This document shows, piece after piece, positions 18,206 through 26,925 of a stretch of 64,000 nt of DNA; within the stretch, counting starts at the first letter, position 1, and each line of letters opens with the position of its first letter. The stretch is from Pseudomonas serbica. GTDB taxonomy: Bacteria; Pseudomonadota; Gammaproteobacteria; Pseudomonadales; Pseudomonadaceae. Where the stretch lies: the NCBI RefSeq assembly GCF_028823535.1, contig NZ_JAQIYM010000001.1:186001-250000 (forward strand), read 5' to 3'. The position numbers and the translations under genes were made by a program. The notes under the pieces were generated by a model. It saw nothing but the letters and a program-made list of their open reading frames with translations. It was not told where the DNA came from and did no database searches.

Positions 18206-19447
18206 TCAGGCAGCCCGGTGGTTGAAACCCTGCAGGTCGATGGAAGGTCGGCGCTCGCCGATCAGTTCGCTGAGCACGCGCCCGCTGCCGCACGCCAGGG
18301 TGAAACCCAGCGCACCATGGCCGAGGTTGAGCCACAGGTTGCGATACGCCGTCGCCCCCAGCAACGGTACGCCGCTGGGGGTGGCCGGGCGCATGCCGGC
18401 CCACTCGACGGCTTGGTCATATGCACCGGCATCCGGGAAGGTGTCATGGGCCTGACGCTTGATCAGTGCCAGGCGCTTGGGGTCCAGCGCAGGGTCGAAG
18501 CCGACGATGTCGACCATCGCCGCCACGCGCAATTGCTCGCCGATGCGGGCATAGACGATCTTGCGGTCATAGTCGGTGATGCTCACGTCCGGCGCCCGGT
18601 GACCGACGCCGATGGGCACGGTCAGGCTGTAGCCCTTGAGCGGGTAAAGCGGCAGTTGCAGCCCGGGCAGCGCCAACAGCGGACTGCGGTGTCCGGCGGC
18701 GATCACCAGTTGCTCGACCGGCAGCACCTGGTCCCCCATTTCGATGGCCTTGACGCTGCCGTTGCCATGGCGAATCCCGGTCACTGCTTGCCCGAGGAGA
18801 AATTCGCAACGGCCGGACGCTTGCAGCCGCGCGGCCAGTTGCTGGCAGAAAGCGTGGCAATCGCCGACCTCCTCCTCCGGGGTGTAGATCGCGCCGACAA
18901 AGGGCGCATCGATCAGCGCCGGTTCCAGCTGTGCACATTCGGCCGGCGACAACACTTGCTGTTGTTGCGGGTCGGCCAGACCTTGGCGCGCATGTTCGAA
19001 ACTGCTGTTCTGACGAAAAGTCACCAGTTTGCCATTGCGCCGCCACTGGAAACCCGCCAGTCCATCGTCCTCGCGCCAGGACTTCAGGGTGGCTTGGCTC
19101 AATAGCGCCAGGCGCAGCAAGTGCGCGGCGTTCGCGCGGTTGACCGAGCGTCGGCAGGCGCCGAGGAACGACGCCATCCAACGCCACTGGGCCGGGTCAA
19201 AGCGCGGGCGCAGTTTCAATGGTGAGTCGCCGCGCAGCATCCAGCCGATGGCCTGCAACGGCACACCGGCGTCGGCCAGGGGCGCGACATAGCGATAGGA
19301 CAACTGGCCGCCGTTGGCGAAGCTGGTTTCGCTGCCCAACGAGTCCCGTGCCTCGACCAGCGTTACCTCGAAACCGTCGCGCACCAGCGCATAGGCCGTA
19401 GCCAGGCCAATCACACCGCCGCCGATGATGCACACACGCTGAGCCAT
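18206..19447 (-). CDS. D-amino-acid dehydrogenase-like FAD oxidoreductase (DAO family)
   Basis: The 413-residue flavoenzyme resembles DadA-type dehydrogenases: RVCIIGGGVIGLATAYALVR (residues 4-23) binds FAD, SLGSETSFANGGQLSYRY (about residue 38) is characteristic, and a C-terminal MRPATPSGVPLLGATAYRNLWLN block closes the FAD site. Such enzymes deaminate D-amino acids to keto acids and pass electrons to the quinone pool. It is not necessarily the catabolic dadA, which normally sits with an alanine racemase gene absent here. The ATG at 19447 is adjacent to the FAD motif; the longer upstream frame is rejected. A LysR gene is divergent, and a binding-protein gene follows. Confidence 0.88.
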   Translation of the reverse strand: MAQRVCIIGGGVIGLATAYALVRDGFEVTLVEARDSLGSETSFANGGQLSYRYVAPLADAGVPLQAIGWMLRGDSPLKLRPRFDPAQWRWMASFLGACRRSVNRANAAHLLRLALLSQATLKSWREDDGLAGFQWRRNGKLVTFRQNSSFEHARQGLADPQQQQVLSPAECAQLEPALIDAPFVGAIYTPEEEVGDCHAFCQQLAARLQASGRCEFLLGQAVTGIRHGNGSVKAIEMGDQVLPVEQLVIAAGHRSPLLALPGLQLPLYPLKGYSLTVPIGVGHRAPDVSITDYDRKIVYARIGEQLRVAAMVDIVGFDPALDPKRLALIKRQAHDTFPDAGAYDQAVEWAGMRPATPSGVPLLGATAYRNLWLNLGHGALGFTLACGSGRVLSELIGERRPSIDLQGFNHRAA

Positions 19448-19556
19448 GTCCGTCCTTAAAACCGTTGTGAAAACATGGTCGAGGTTAGAACCAGGTGACA
19501 GACGTTGAACAATGCATAAACATGTTAAACATATAAACAAAGGTTATGGACTTGCC

Positions 19557-20468
19557 ATGCGCCTTCGCCATATCGAGATTTTCCAGGCCATCCGCCAGAC
19601 CGGCTCGATCAGTGCTGCCGCGCAGTTGCTGCATGTCTCGCAGCCGGCGGTGAGCAAGGTGTTGCAGCACGCCGAGCAACAATTGGGCTTCCCGTTGTTC
19701 CTGAGGGTGCGCGGCAAGTTGCAGGCGACGCCGGAAGCGCTGGAGCTGGAGCGCGAAGTGGACAAGGTCAGCGAAAGCCTGCAAGGCGTGCGACGCCTGG
19801 CCCAGAGCCTGCGTCGCGAGCCGGGTCACAGCCTGCGCATCGGCGCCACTCCGGCACTGGCTCTGTCATTGCTGCCGCCGGCCATTCATGAGTGGACTAT
19901 GCACTACCCGGACATCGTCTGCGAATTGTCCAGCGCCCACAGTCGCGAACTGGTGCAGAACCTGTTGATGCGTGAAGTGGATGTCGCCCTGACCCTGCAA
20001 CGCCCGGATCACCCGGGGCTCAAGGCCCAGGCCCTGGCGTGCGGCGTGCTGGTGGCGCTGGCGCCGAGGGGTTACTGGCCACAGGAAGAGACGGGAAAAC
20101 CATTGCCGCTGATGGCCCTGGCGAATGCGCCGCTGATTGGTTTATCCAGTGCCGATCCGCTGGCAGCACGGCTCGACAGTTACCTGGAAGCCGTTGAACC
20201 GCCACCCCGGGTGCGCATCGCCGTGCAGACCTACTCCCTGGCTCGGGCGATGGTGGAGTCTGGCGCGGGCGTGGCGGTGATCGATCCGTTCACCGCCCTC
20301 GGCGCGTCTCCCGACACCACAACCATTCGCCCTCTGGCGCCGCCACTGCCCATTACCCTGTACGCAGTGACCCGCGCCGCCGAACCACCGCCCCACACTT
20401 TGAACGACTTATTGCAGGTGTTCAGCCGTCGAGCCCAGGAGCAATTGGATCGCCTCGCCTGTCCCTGA
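19557..20468 (+). CDS. LysR-family transcriptional regulator
   Basis: This 303-residue regulator has an N-terminal winged helix-turn-helix (MRLRHIEIFQAIRQTGSISA onward, with AAQLLHVSQPAVSKVLQHAE as the recognition region, about residues 21-40). A LysR substrate domain follows (LRIGATPALALSLLPPAI, about residue 94). The open frame extends to 19512, but the usual LysR start is the ATG at 19557. It is divergent from the DadA-like gene. The 109-base gap holds AT-rich palindromic words such as AACATGTT (19519-19526), so it probably controls the oxidoreductase and binding-protein genes. The inducer is unknown, but an amino acid is plausible. Confidence 0.9.
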   Translation: MRLRHIEIFQAIRQTGSISAAAQLLHVSQPAVSKVLQHAEQQLGFPLFLRVRGKLQATPEALELEREVDKVSESLQGVRRLAQSLRREPGHSLRIGATPALALSLLPPAIHEWTMHYPDIVCELSSAHSRELVQNLLMREVDVALTLQRPDHPGLKAQALACGVLVALAPRGYWPQEETGKPLPLMALANAPLIGLSSADPLAARLDSYLEAVEPPPRVRIAVQTYSLARAMVESGAGVAVIDPFTALGASPDTTTIRPLAPPLPITLYAVTRAAEPPPHTLNDLLQVFSRRAQEQLDRLACP

Positions 20469-20483
20469 AGAAGGCCGCTTCGC

Positions 20484-21101
20484 CTACAAGACGTAAAAGA
20501 AAATCGCCACAAAATGAAGCAAACTCCCGGCGATTACGAACAGGTGCCAGACCCCATGGGCATGCCGCAGGCGATGGTCCAGGGCAAAAAAGATGATGCC
20601 CACGGTATAAAAAATCCCCCCCGACGCCAGCCACGCAAACCCGGCAGTGCCTAGCGCCGCCAGCAACGGCTTGACCGCCACCAGCACAATCCAGCCCATC
20701 ACCGCGTAGATCACGATCGACAGGATGCGCGCTTCCGACCTCGGCTTGATTTCCTGCAGGATGCCGATCAGCGCCAGCCCCCAGACAATCCCGAACAAAG
20801 TCCAACCCCAGGGCCCGCGCAGGGTCACCAGGCAGAACGGCGTGTAGCTGCCCGCGATCAACAGGTAGATCGAGAAGTGATCGACTTTCTGCATGATCGC
20901 TTTCTTGCGTCCGCGCACGCTGTGGTACACGGTCGATGCGCTGTACAACACCAGCAAGGTAAAGGCGTAGATCGCCATGCTGACGATCTTCCAAGGACTG
21001 CCGTCAAGGCTGGCAACCACGATCAACCACACTCCGCCGACAAACGCCGCCACGGCCCCGACCAGATGCGTCCAGGCGTTCAATCTTTCCCCGTGATACA
21101 T
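20484..21101 (-). CDS. Hemolysin III / TrhA family membrane protein
   Basis: The 205-residue protein has seven hydrophobic segments and the conserved histidines of the hemolysin III (YqfA/TrhA, PAQR-like) family: ASTVYHSVRGRKKAIMQKVD with HFSIYLLIAGSYTPF directly after it (about residues 55-90), and DHRLRHAHGVWHLFVIAGS near the C-terminus. It starts MYHGERLNAWTHLVGAVAA, as family members do. PAQR-like proteins keep a metal-binding His/Asp site; in bacteria the role is linked to membrane energetics or lipid homeostasis rather than true haemolysis. It is convergent with the LysR gene upstream (15 bases between stops) and divergent from mdcR. Confidence 0.92.
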   Translation of the reverse strand: MYHGERLNAWTHLVGAVAAFVGGVWLIVVASLDGSPWKIVSMAIYAFTLLVLYSASTVYHSVRGRKKAIMQKVDHFSIYLLIAGSYTPFCLVTLRGPWGWTLFGIVWGLALIGILQEIKPRSEARILSIVIYAVMGWIVLVAVKPLLAALGTAGFAWLASGGIFYTVGIIFFALDHRLRHAHGVWHLFVIAGSLLHFVAIFFYVL

Positions 21102-21195
21102 CGTTTACCCCACCTCGAAAATCGATAAAGCACAATATGGCGCGATCCAACCCGCATGCGTGCACAATCGGGTTATCCCAATAAGAGCCCACCCC

Positions 21196-22110
21196 ATGCT
21201 GATCGATGAAGAGTTGACCCTGAAAAAACTCGAGGTGTTCCTGGCTTTCATGCGCACCGGCAACCTGGCCCGCGCCGCTGCCGAATTGCAGACCAGTAAC
21301 GTTAGCGTACATCGGGCCATCCACTCCCTGGAAAGCGCCCTGCGCTGCCCGTTGTTCAAGCACGAGGGGCGCAACCTGACGCCACTGGAAAGCGCCTACG
21401 TCCTCGAAGAACGGGCGCAGAAGTTGATTCAGGATGTGGTCGAAACCGTGCGCCTGACCCGCGAAGCTGCCGGGTTCTCCGCCGAGCGTTTCAAATTGGG
21501 CTCGCTGTATTCACTGACGGTCAAGACCGTGCCGCAACTGATCATGGGCCTGAAGATCCGCCGCAGCGAACTTAACATCGACCTGATCCTGGGCTCGAAC
21601 TTCGACTTGCTGTACAAGCTCAAGAACATGGAAGTCGACGCGATCCTGGTGTCCCTGGACGACAGTATCAACGACCCCGATTGCGAGCAGATCCCGCTGT
21701 TCTCTGACGACATCTTCCTCGCCACCCCCGCCGATTCCAGGTTCGCCCAGCGTACCGAAGTCGACCTGGCCGAAGTCCGCGACGAAACCTTTATTACCCT
21801 GACCCAGGGCTTCGCCACGCATCAGGACGGCAAGCGGGTATTCGAGCAGGCGGGGTTCGAGCCGAAGGTAGCGATGCAGGTCAACGACATCTTCACCCTC
21901 CTGAGCATGGTCAGCTCGGGCGTCGGGTATGCGTTGCTGCCGGGCAGGATTGCGGCGGTGTACGAAAACCGGGTGAAGCTGATTGCGTTGCAGGAGAAGT
22001 ATCGGTTGCAACAGCACATTGGCGTGGTGTTCCTGAAGGCCAAGGAGCGTGACCCGAATTTGCTGGCGTTGCTGGCGGAGTGTCGGATGTATGCCAATCG
22101 CCAGGCTTGA
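21196..22110 (+). CDS. mdcR: LysR regulator of malonate utilisation
   Basis: This 304-residue LysR protein has an N-terminal helix-turn-helix (LTLKKLEVFLAFMRTGNLAR, then AAAELQTSNVSVHRAIHSLE, about residues 8-47) and a type-2 periplasmic-binding-like effector domain. The sequence and location beside the mdc operon identify it as MdcR, which activates malonate decarboxylase genes when malonate is present. The ATG at 21196 matches the usual N-terminus MLIDEELTLKKLEVF. The gene is convergent with madM, so it lies at the far 3' end of the operon it should control, about 7.3 kb from the mdcA promoter. A REPIN separates the two. Confidence 0.88.
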   Translation: MLIDEELTLKKLEVFLAFMRTGNLARAAAELQTSNVSVHRAIHSLESALRCPLFKHEGRNLTPLESAYVLEERAQKLIQDVVETVRLTREAAGFSAERFKLGSLYSLTVKTVPQLIMGLKIRRSELNIDLILGSNFDLLYKLKNMEVDAILVSLDDSINDPDCEQIPLFSDDIFLATPADSRFAQRTEVDLAEVRDETFITLTQGFATHQDGKRVFEQAGFEPKVAMQVNDIFTLLSMVSSGVGYALLPGRIAAVYENRVKLIALQEKYRLQQHIGVVFLKAKERDPNLLALLAECRMYANRQA

Positions 22111-22124
22111 GACCGCGTCGCGCC

Positions 22125-22190
22125 CTTCGCGAGCAGGCTCGCTCCCACATTGGAATGCAATCCCTTGTGGGAGCGAGCCTGCTCGCGAAG
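22125..22190. repeat. REPIN between mdcR and madM
   Basis: Inverted arms CTTCGCGAGCAGGCTCGCTC (22125-22144, extended) and the complement ending at 22190. It lies between convergent gene ends and probably protects both transcripts. Confidence 0.85.
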
Positions 22191-22215
22191 GCGTCATGGC
22201 AAGCGAAACAAAATC

Positions 22216-22980
22216 CTAGCCAACAATCCCGCGAACAATGAAGAACAACAACGAAGGCCCCAGCAAGCACCCAAGCCCGGTGTGGAAAGTCGCCGTCAAC
22301 GCGCCATAAGGTACCAACCGCCGATCCGTCGCCGCCAGCCCCGCCGTCACCCCGCTCACCGTACCCGCCAGGCCGCCGAACACCATCGCCGAGCGCGGGT
22401 TATCCAGGCCCATCCAGCGTGCCGCCATCGGCGTGCCGACCATCACCAGGATCGCCTTGATCAGCCCTGTGGCAATCGACAGCGCCATTACGTCCGAGGT
22501 CGCGCCAATCGCCGCACCGGTCACTGGCCCGACGATGTAAGTCACCGCCCCCGCGCCAATCGTGGTCATGCTCACCGCATCGCGATAACCAAACACCCAG
22601 GCCATGCACGCGCCGACAATGAACGGCAGCACCGTGCCCAGCAGCAGCGCGATCACGCCGATCAACCCGGCCTTTTTCGCTTCGGTGGCCTGCACTTCGA
22701 ACGCCGTGGCGACAATGGCGAAATCGCGCAGCATGGCGCCGCCCATCAAGCCGATGCCGGAGAACAGGGTCAGGTCCGCCAGGCCTTTTTGCCCGCCGGT
22801 CATGGTGCCGCCGACCCAGGCCAGGACCAGGCCGATGACGATCGCAATCGCCGAGCCATGGATGCGCCCGAACGTCAGGCGCTTGGAGAGGATGACAGAT
22901 ACCCACATGATCACGCCGACGAAGGCAAATGCCGTGACCAGGCCGTTGTGTTCCAGGCCTTTCTCGATGAGATCCCACAT
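22216..22980 (-). CDS. madM: Malonate transporter subunit MadM
   Basis: This 254-residue integral membrane protein has about eight hydrophobic segments and small-residue-rich repeats such as GIGLMGGAMLRDFAIVATAF (about residue 75). Together with the smaller MadL it forms the two-component sodium- or proton-linked malonate importer known from Malonomonas and pseudomonads. It starts 1 base after the MadL stop (TGATATG), which implies coupled translation. It is the last gene of the mdc operon, and only the REPIN separates it from the convergent mdcR. Confidence 0.9.
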   Translation of the reverse strand: MWDLIEKGLEHNGLVTAFAFVGVIMWVSVILSKRLTFGRIHGSAIAIVIGLVLAWVGGTMTGGQKGLADLTLFSGIGLMGGAMLRDFAIVATAFEVQATEAKKAGLIGVIALLLGTVLPFIVGACMAWVFGYRDAVSMTTIGAGAVTYIVGPVTGAAIGATSDVMALSIATGLIKAILVMVGTPMAARWMGLDNPRSAMVFGGLAGTVSGVTAGLAATDRRLVPYGALTATFHTGLGCLLGPSLLFFIVRGIVG

Positions 22981-22981
22981 A

Positions 22982-23398
22982 TCAGCGACCTCCTACTGGC
23001 GTGCCGACGGGGGTCATTTCCGTGGGCTCATCGGGCAAGGGTTCGCCCTTGTGGGTCCGGCTGATCAGGGCAATGGTGCAGCCGCAGACCACCACCGAGC
23101 CGATCGCCGCCAGCACCGCCACCGGCCCACCGTGCAAGGCCGTGACCACGTTTTGTTGCGCCGCCATCGCCACCACCACCGGAATGTACATGGCACCCCA
23201 GAACCCGACGCCCATTTCGCAGTCCTTGGTCATGCCGCCGCGTTTGTGCATCCACAACCGCGCGCAGATCAACAGGATCATCGCGATCCCGACCCCGCCG
23301 ACGTTGGATTTGACGCCCAGCAAGACACCGAGCATGTCGCCCATGATCACCCCTGCCAGCGTACAGATCGCCAGCAGCGCCACACCGTAAATAATCAT
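22982..23398 (-). CDS. madL: Malonate transporter subunit MadL
   Basis: The 138-residue membrane protein has about four hydrophobic segments: MIIYGVALLAICTLAGVIMG at the N-terminus, then GVGIAMILLICARL, FWGAMYIPVVVAMAAQ and AAIGSVVVCGCTIALI. A hydrophilic Pro/Glu-rich tail of about 20 residues follows. It pairs with MadM to import malonate. The ATG at 23398 starts the first hydrophobic helix and follows GAGGA; the frame is open further upstream, but that part lies in the 61-base gap after mdcH and looks unlike protein. Confidence 0.9.
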   Translation of the reverse strand: MIIYGVALLAICTLAGVIMGDMLGVLLGVKSNVGGVGIAMILLICARLWMHKRGGMTKDCEMGVGFWGAMYIPVVVAMAAQQNVVTALHGGPVAVLAAIGSVVVCGCTIALISRTHKGEPLPDEPTEMTPVGTPVGGR

Positions 23399-23459
23399 TG
23401 TTGTCGTCCTCAAAGTGCATCGTCGAATGTTGTTCTTGTTGTTCGAAGCCTCAGGGTGT

Positions 23460-24371
23460 CTAGGGGTGGCGACGTCCCTCCTCACGCAACAGCGCCTGCA
23501 GGGTATCGAGCCGGGCACCGTCGAAAGCGATCACGGTGCCCTGTTCGAATACCCGGCGCGCCAGCCCGGTCAACACCGCACCGGGCGGCAGTTCGATCTG
23601 CAGGCGTACGCCACGCTCGTAGGCGCTTTGCACCGTGCCGCGCCAATCCACCACGCGGCACATGTTGTAGGCCAGGTCGTCGCGCAAGGCCTCGACCTTG
23701 ATCACCGGGCGCGCACGACTGCCGCTCAGGTAGCCAATCTTCGGCGTTTGCAGCTTCACATTGGCGAACGCTTCGGCCAGGGTTTGCGCCGGCGCATCCA
23801 GCAGCGGGCAGTGCGACGGCACACTCACCGCCAGACGCTTGGCCAGCCCTGCCCCGCGTGCTTTTGCCAGTTCGGCCAGCGCCTTCATCCCGGCGTCACT
23901 GCCGGCAATCACCACCTGGTTTTCGGCATTGATATTGGCCAGGTACACCGGCGTATCGACGCTGTGGACCCGGGCCAGCAAACTCTCCACCACCGCCAGT
24001 TCCAGGCCGATGATCGCGGTCATCCCGTAGCCCTGTGGATACGCCTGCTGCATCAACTCACCGCGCAGGTTGACCAGGTGCAGCGCATCGCTGAACTCCA
24101 GGGCACCGGCGACCACCGCGGCCGGGTAGGCACCAATGGACAGCCCGGCGACGTAATCCGCCGGCAATGAGAACTGCCGTGCGGCCGCCACACCGGCGAT
24201 CAGCAGGCAGAGTTGCACCGCCCTCGTCGATCGCAATGCCTCGGCAGAATCAAGCAGTCGCACGTCTTCACCCAACACATCGCAGGCTTCACTCAGGGTT
24301 TCCCCAGGCAAACCCTGAAGCATGCCCGGCCGCTGCGCACCCTGACCCGGGAACACCAGCAAGCTGCTCAC
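23460..24371 (-). CDS. mdcH: Malonate decarboxylase subunit epsilon (malonyl-CoA:ACP transacylase)
   Basis: MdcH loads a malonyl group from malonyl-CoA onto the prosthetic thiol of MdcC, priming malonate decarboxylase. This 303-residue protein is a FabD-like acyltransferase: LLVFPGQGAQRPGMLQGLPG at the N-terminus, the nucleophile serine in GLSIGAYPAAV (about residue 98), and the catalytic His in SVPSHCPLL (about residue 200). The start is a GTG at 24371, whose GTGA overlaps the mdcG stop by 4 bases, so the N-terminus is SSLLVFPGQG. Operon order mdcG-mdcH-madL fits the pseudomonad malonate cluster. Confidence 0.93.
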   Translation of the reverse strand: MSSLLVFPGQGAQRPGMLQGLPGETLSEACDVLGEDVRLLDSAEALRSTRAVQLCLLIAGVAAARQFSLPADYVAGLSIGAYPAAVVAGALEFSDALHLVNLRGELMQQAYPQGYGMTAIIGLELAVVESLLARVHSVDTPVYLANINAENQVVIAGSDAGMKALAELAKARGAGLAKRLAVSVPSHCPLLDAPAQTLAEAFANVKLQTPKIGYLSGSRARPVIKVEALRDDLAYNMCRVVDWRGTVQSAYERGVRLQIELPPGAVLTGLARRVFEQGTVIAFDGARLDTLQALLREEGRRHP

Positions 24372-24985
24372 GCTGCCTGCTCCCGGGGGTTCCATGGGTC
24401 GATCACCAGGCAGGCTGCCGTGGCATTCTTGAGCAGGACCCGAGTGGAAGCGCTCGCCCATTCACGCAAGGCGACAGCGCCAGACGAAGTCTGCAACTGC
24501 ATGTCCACCCCACAGGGCGCCGCATCGAGCAATGCCAGCAACTCCCGAGCCTGATCACGGGTCAGCGCTTGTGGCGTGCGCAGAATCAGGTCCAGATCGC
24601 TGGCCTCATGCAGCGCTGCAAAGCCGCTGGCCAATTCAAACCCGGCGCTACCGCTGACACCCCAGGCCCAACCGCAGGCATCGAGTACGGGGCGCAATTG
24701 AGCCAAGGCCTCAAGCGCGGGCAGGTCGCGGTGAGTATGGACATGACACAGCTGTTCCGGACTGACCCGACGGGTGATCGCTGCGATCGCCATCGAGGTC
24801 CCATAACGCTGCTCACGCAAACGGCCACGCACGCCGACCGCAATCCGCTCCGCCGTCGAAGGCGCGCGGCGCACCACCACGGGCTGGCCGGCTTCGATCG
24901 ACTCAATCGCCCAGGCAGGCGCATCCACGGGCAACTGCTGCGGGGTCATGCCCCACAGCAGGTCGTGGGCCAGGTAACGGCTCAC
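24368..24985 (-). CDS. mdcG: Phosphoribosyl-dephospho-CoA transferase
   Basis: MdcG attaches the 2'-(5''-triphosphoribosyl)-3'-dephospho-CoA group, made by MdcB, to the serine of the acyl-carrier subunit MdcC. The 205-residue protein belongs to the nucleotidyltransferase-like holo-ACP synthases: ASDLDLILRTPQAL (about residue 130) carries the DLDLIL acidic motif, and CGVDMQLQTSSGAVALREWA follows. The start is GTG: the one at 24985 overlaps the mdcE stop by 4 bases (GTGA), and a second GTG one codon earlier is also possible. Its C-terminus overlaps mdcH by 4 bases. Confidence 0.92.
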   Translation of the reverse strand: MSRYLAHDLLWGMTPQQLPVDAPAWAIESIEAGQPVVVRRAPSTAERIAVGVRGRLREQRYGTSMAIAAITRRVSPEQLCHVHTHRDLPALEALAQLRPVLDACGWAWGVSGSAGFELASGFAALHEASDLDLILRTPQALTRDQARELLALLDAAPCGVDMQLQTSSGAVALREWASASTRVLLKNATAACLVIDPWNPREQAA

Positions 24986-25785
24986 CACTGCTCCCTCAGC
25001 AATTGGCGAACCTTGCTTGAGGCCGCGCGATTGGCCGCGCCGAGTCGACCGCTGAGATCCGTGCCCTTGTGCGCGACATCGTCGATCGCCTGGACCAGGC
25101 ATTCGCTCACCCGCGCCAGATCCGCCGCGGTAGGCTGTTCGATCTGCTGCACCGCCAGGGTTTCCCAGAGCAGGCCGAGGCTGGCATAGCTGTCGATGTC
25201 ATAGGCCATCGGCGGCACGCTGGCGGCCAGGGTTTCCAATTCTTCGACACTGCGCAAGGTCACCCGCGCCGCCGAGGCCTTGCCCATGGCGTGCACCATC
25301 ACGCCCGGATCGCGCAGGGCAATCAGCCGGTTGGCCTGATAGCCATGGGCGAGAAACGCCCCGGACATGGCCTTGCCCACCAGCAGACCGATGACGGCAT
25401 GCCCGGCCAGACGGGCGCGGGCATAGCTGTCCGCCGCAGCGGCCAGCGCCTGATGAATGCCGAGGGCTTCTTCACGGCGACCATAGGCCTGGCTGGGCAC
25501 GTCGACGATGGCGATCAAGGCGCGTTTTTGCGGCTTGCCGTGATCGGCGGCGATCATCTCGTCCACCGCCTTGGCCAGGCCCCAGCCTTCGAGCAGACCG
25601 ACTTCGCCATGACGAGCGCGGACGAAACGGTTGCCAGGGTCGGCCACCACGGCGATAAACCGCACGGCTTGTTCACCTAGAAACCCATCCGCCACTTTCA
25701 GCGAGGCCGGCACACCGTCGACCGGCTTGGCAGCGGCAGCCAAGGCATTGAACCAGTTCAAGCCTCTGAGGGAATAGGCACTCAT
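24982..25785 (-). CDS. mdcE: Malonate decarboxylase subunit gamma
   Basis: MdcE and MdcD together form the carboxy-lyase part of malonate decarboxylase, which releases CO2 from malonyl-S-ACP to give acetyl-S-ACP. This 267-residue subunit has the crotonase-like carboxyltransferase fold: ALIAIVDVPSQAYGRREEAL (about residue 90), LAGHAVIGLLVGKAMSGAFL (about residue 130) with the Gly-rich oxyanion region, and the HGYQANRLIALRDPGVMVHA stretch. The start ATG overlaps the mdcD stop by 4 bases (ATGA), and its stop overlaps mdcG. Biotin-independent malonate decarboxylase uses exactly this subunit set. Confidence 0.93.
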   Translation of the reverse strand: MSAYSLRGLNWFNALAAAAKPVDGVPASLKVADGFLGEQAVRFIAVVADPGNRFVRARHGEVGLLEGWGLAKAVDEMIAADHGKPQKRALIAIVDVPSQAYGRREEALGIHQALAAAADSYARARLAGHAVIGLLVGKAMSGAFLAHGYQANRLIALRDPGVMVHAMGKASAARVTLRSVEELETLAASVPPMAYDIDSYASLGLLWETLAVQQIEQPTAADLARVSECLVQAIDDVAHKGTDLSGRLGAANRAASSKVRQLLREQW

Positions 25786-26633
25786 GGGCGCTCTCCTTGA
25801 TACAGATCGCGAACCGTCGCCGGTTCGATTTGCGGTTCGGCGTCCAGGCGCGCCAGCCGTTGCAGAAACAGCTCGGCCTGAGTACTGCGTGGCTGCGCGG
25901 GCAACCCTTGCTTGAGCAGTTCACCGACCTGCTGGCGAATCTGCGCGACGTCGTCATCGGTGTAGCGATCCACCAGCCCCGTGGCAAACCGTTGCTCGCC
26001 GCCGGTGAGGCTCCAGATGAAAGGACGATCCCGCGAGTCATATTCCTCGAGCCCCGCCTCCTGTTCGATCACCTGTGGGCCGTTCAGGCCCAGACGCGCT
26101 TCCCGGGTCACCAGCAGGTAGCTGCACAGCCCGGCGGCAATCGACATGCCGCCAAAACAACCAACGCTGCCCGCCACCACGCCAACCACTGGCTGGTACT
26201 GGCGCAGATCGACAATCGCCGCATGAATATCGGCAATCGCCGCCAACCCGAGATTGGCTTCCTGCAAACGCACGCCACCGGTTTCCAGCAGCAACACGGC
26301 GCGGGTGGGGATGCCCTTGCGGTTGTCCTCGGCAGCCAGTTCCAGCGCCCCGGCAATTTTCGCCCCGCCGACTTCACCGAGGCTGCCGCCCTGGAAGGCC
26401 CCTTCGATGGCCGCGATCACCACCGGCAAACCCTCGAGGCTGCCCTTGGCGATGACCACGCCGTCATCGGCCTGTGGCACAACACCCTGGCGCGACAGCC
26501 ACGGCGACATGACCCGCTGGAACGGGTCGAGCAATTCGCGGAAGGTGCCGGCATCGAGCAAGGCTTTGGCCCGTTGCCGCGCACCCAGTTCGACGAAGCT
26601 GTGCTTATGGAGAAGTGCTGTACTGTCAGTCAT
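25782..26633 (-). CDS. mdcD: Malonate decarboxylase subunit beta
   Basis: The 283-residue MdcD is the partner carboxyltransferase domain of MdcE, homologous to acetyl-CoA carboxylase/propionyl-CoA carboxylase beta chains. Visible blocks are SFVELGARQRAKALLDAGTF at the N-terminus, AIEGAFQGGSLGEVGGAKIA (about residue 75), RAVLLLETGGVRLQEANLGL (about residue 115) and VGVVAGSVGCFGGMSIAAGL (about residue 150). The two glycine-rich loops would bind the acyl-CoA-like prosthetic arm. It overlaps mdcC upstream by 8 bases and mdcE downstream by 4 bases. Confidence 0.94.
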   Translation of the reverse strand: MTDSTALLHKHSFVELGARQRAKALLDAGTFRELLDPFQRVMSPWLSRQGVVPQADDGVVIAKGSLEGLPVVIAAIEGAFQGGSLGEVGGAKIAGALELAAEDNRKGIPTRAVLLLETGGVRLQEANLGLAAIADIHAAIVDLRQYQPVVGVVAGSVGCFGGMSIAAGLCSYLLVTREARLGLNGPQVIEQEAGLEEYDSRDRPFIWSLTGGEQRFATGLVDRYTDDDVAQIRQQVGELLKQGLPAQPRSTQAELFLQRLARLDAEPQIEPATVRDLYQGERP

Positions 26634-26925
26634 GACCGATCTCCTCGAAGCCCTGCTCCAGGCGCAGGCGGACCACGCCGGGCGTGGCGCCGAAATCGTG
26701 GATATCGATGTCCATGGCCGGCGGGGTCTGGCCGTCGAACATCCGCGCGAACAGGTGCTGCCAGCGTTGTTCGCTGCCGTTGACCGAGGTCTGCACGGTG
26801 ATGGTCAGCTTGCCGGCCTGACCCGGTTCGATCAGTACTTCCAGATCGCCCGAGCCTACACAACCCACCAGCGTGCGACCGCGTGGCGGCTGACCGGCGG
26901 GGAATTCAAAGGATAAGGTTTCCAT
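26626..26925 (-). CDS. mdcC: Malonate decarboxylase acyl carrier protein (subunit delta)
   Basis: MdcC is the dedicated acyl carrier of the decarboxylase: a serine carries the triphosphoribosyl-dephospho-CoA arm that shuttles acetyl and malonyl groups. The 99-residue length fits the family. The serine is in VGCVGSGDLEVL, at residue 25, the site known in Klebsiella. The ATG at 26925 overlaps the mdcB stop by 1 base (TGATG), and the 3' end overlaps mdcD by 8 bases. This is not a FabF-type ACP; it lacks the DSL phosphopantetheine motif. Confidence 0.94.
   Translation of the reverse strand: METLSFEFPAGQPPRGRTLVGCVGSGDLEVLIEPGQAGKLTITVQTSVNGSEQRWQHLFARMFDGQTPPAMDIDIHDFGATPGVVRLRLEQGFEEIGHD

Noticed and set aside
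22150..23064. Plus-strand open frame of about 304 codons opposite madM/madL
   Set aside because: It starts inside the REPIN and yields a Gln/Arg/His-rich shadow product.
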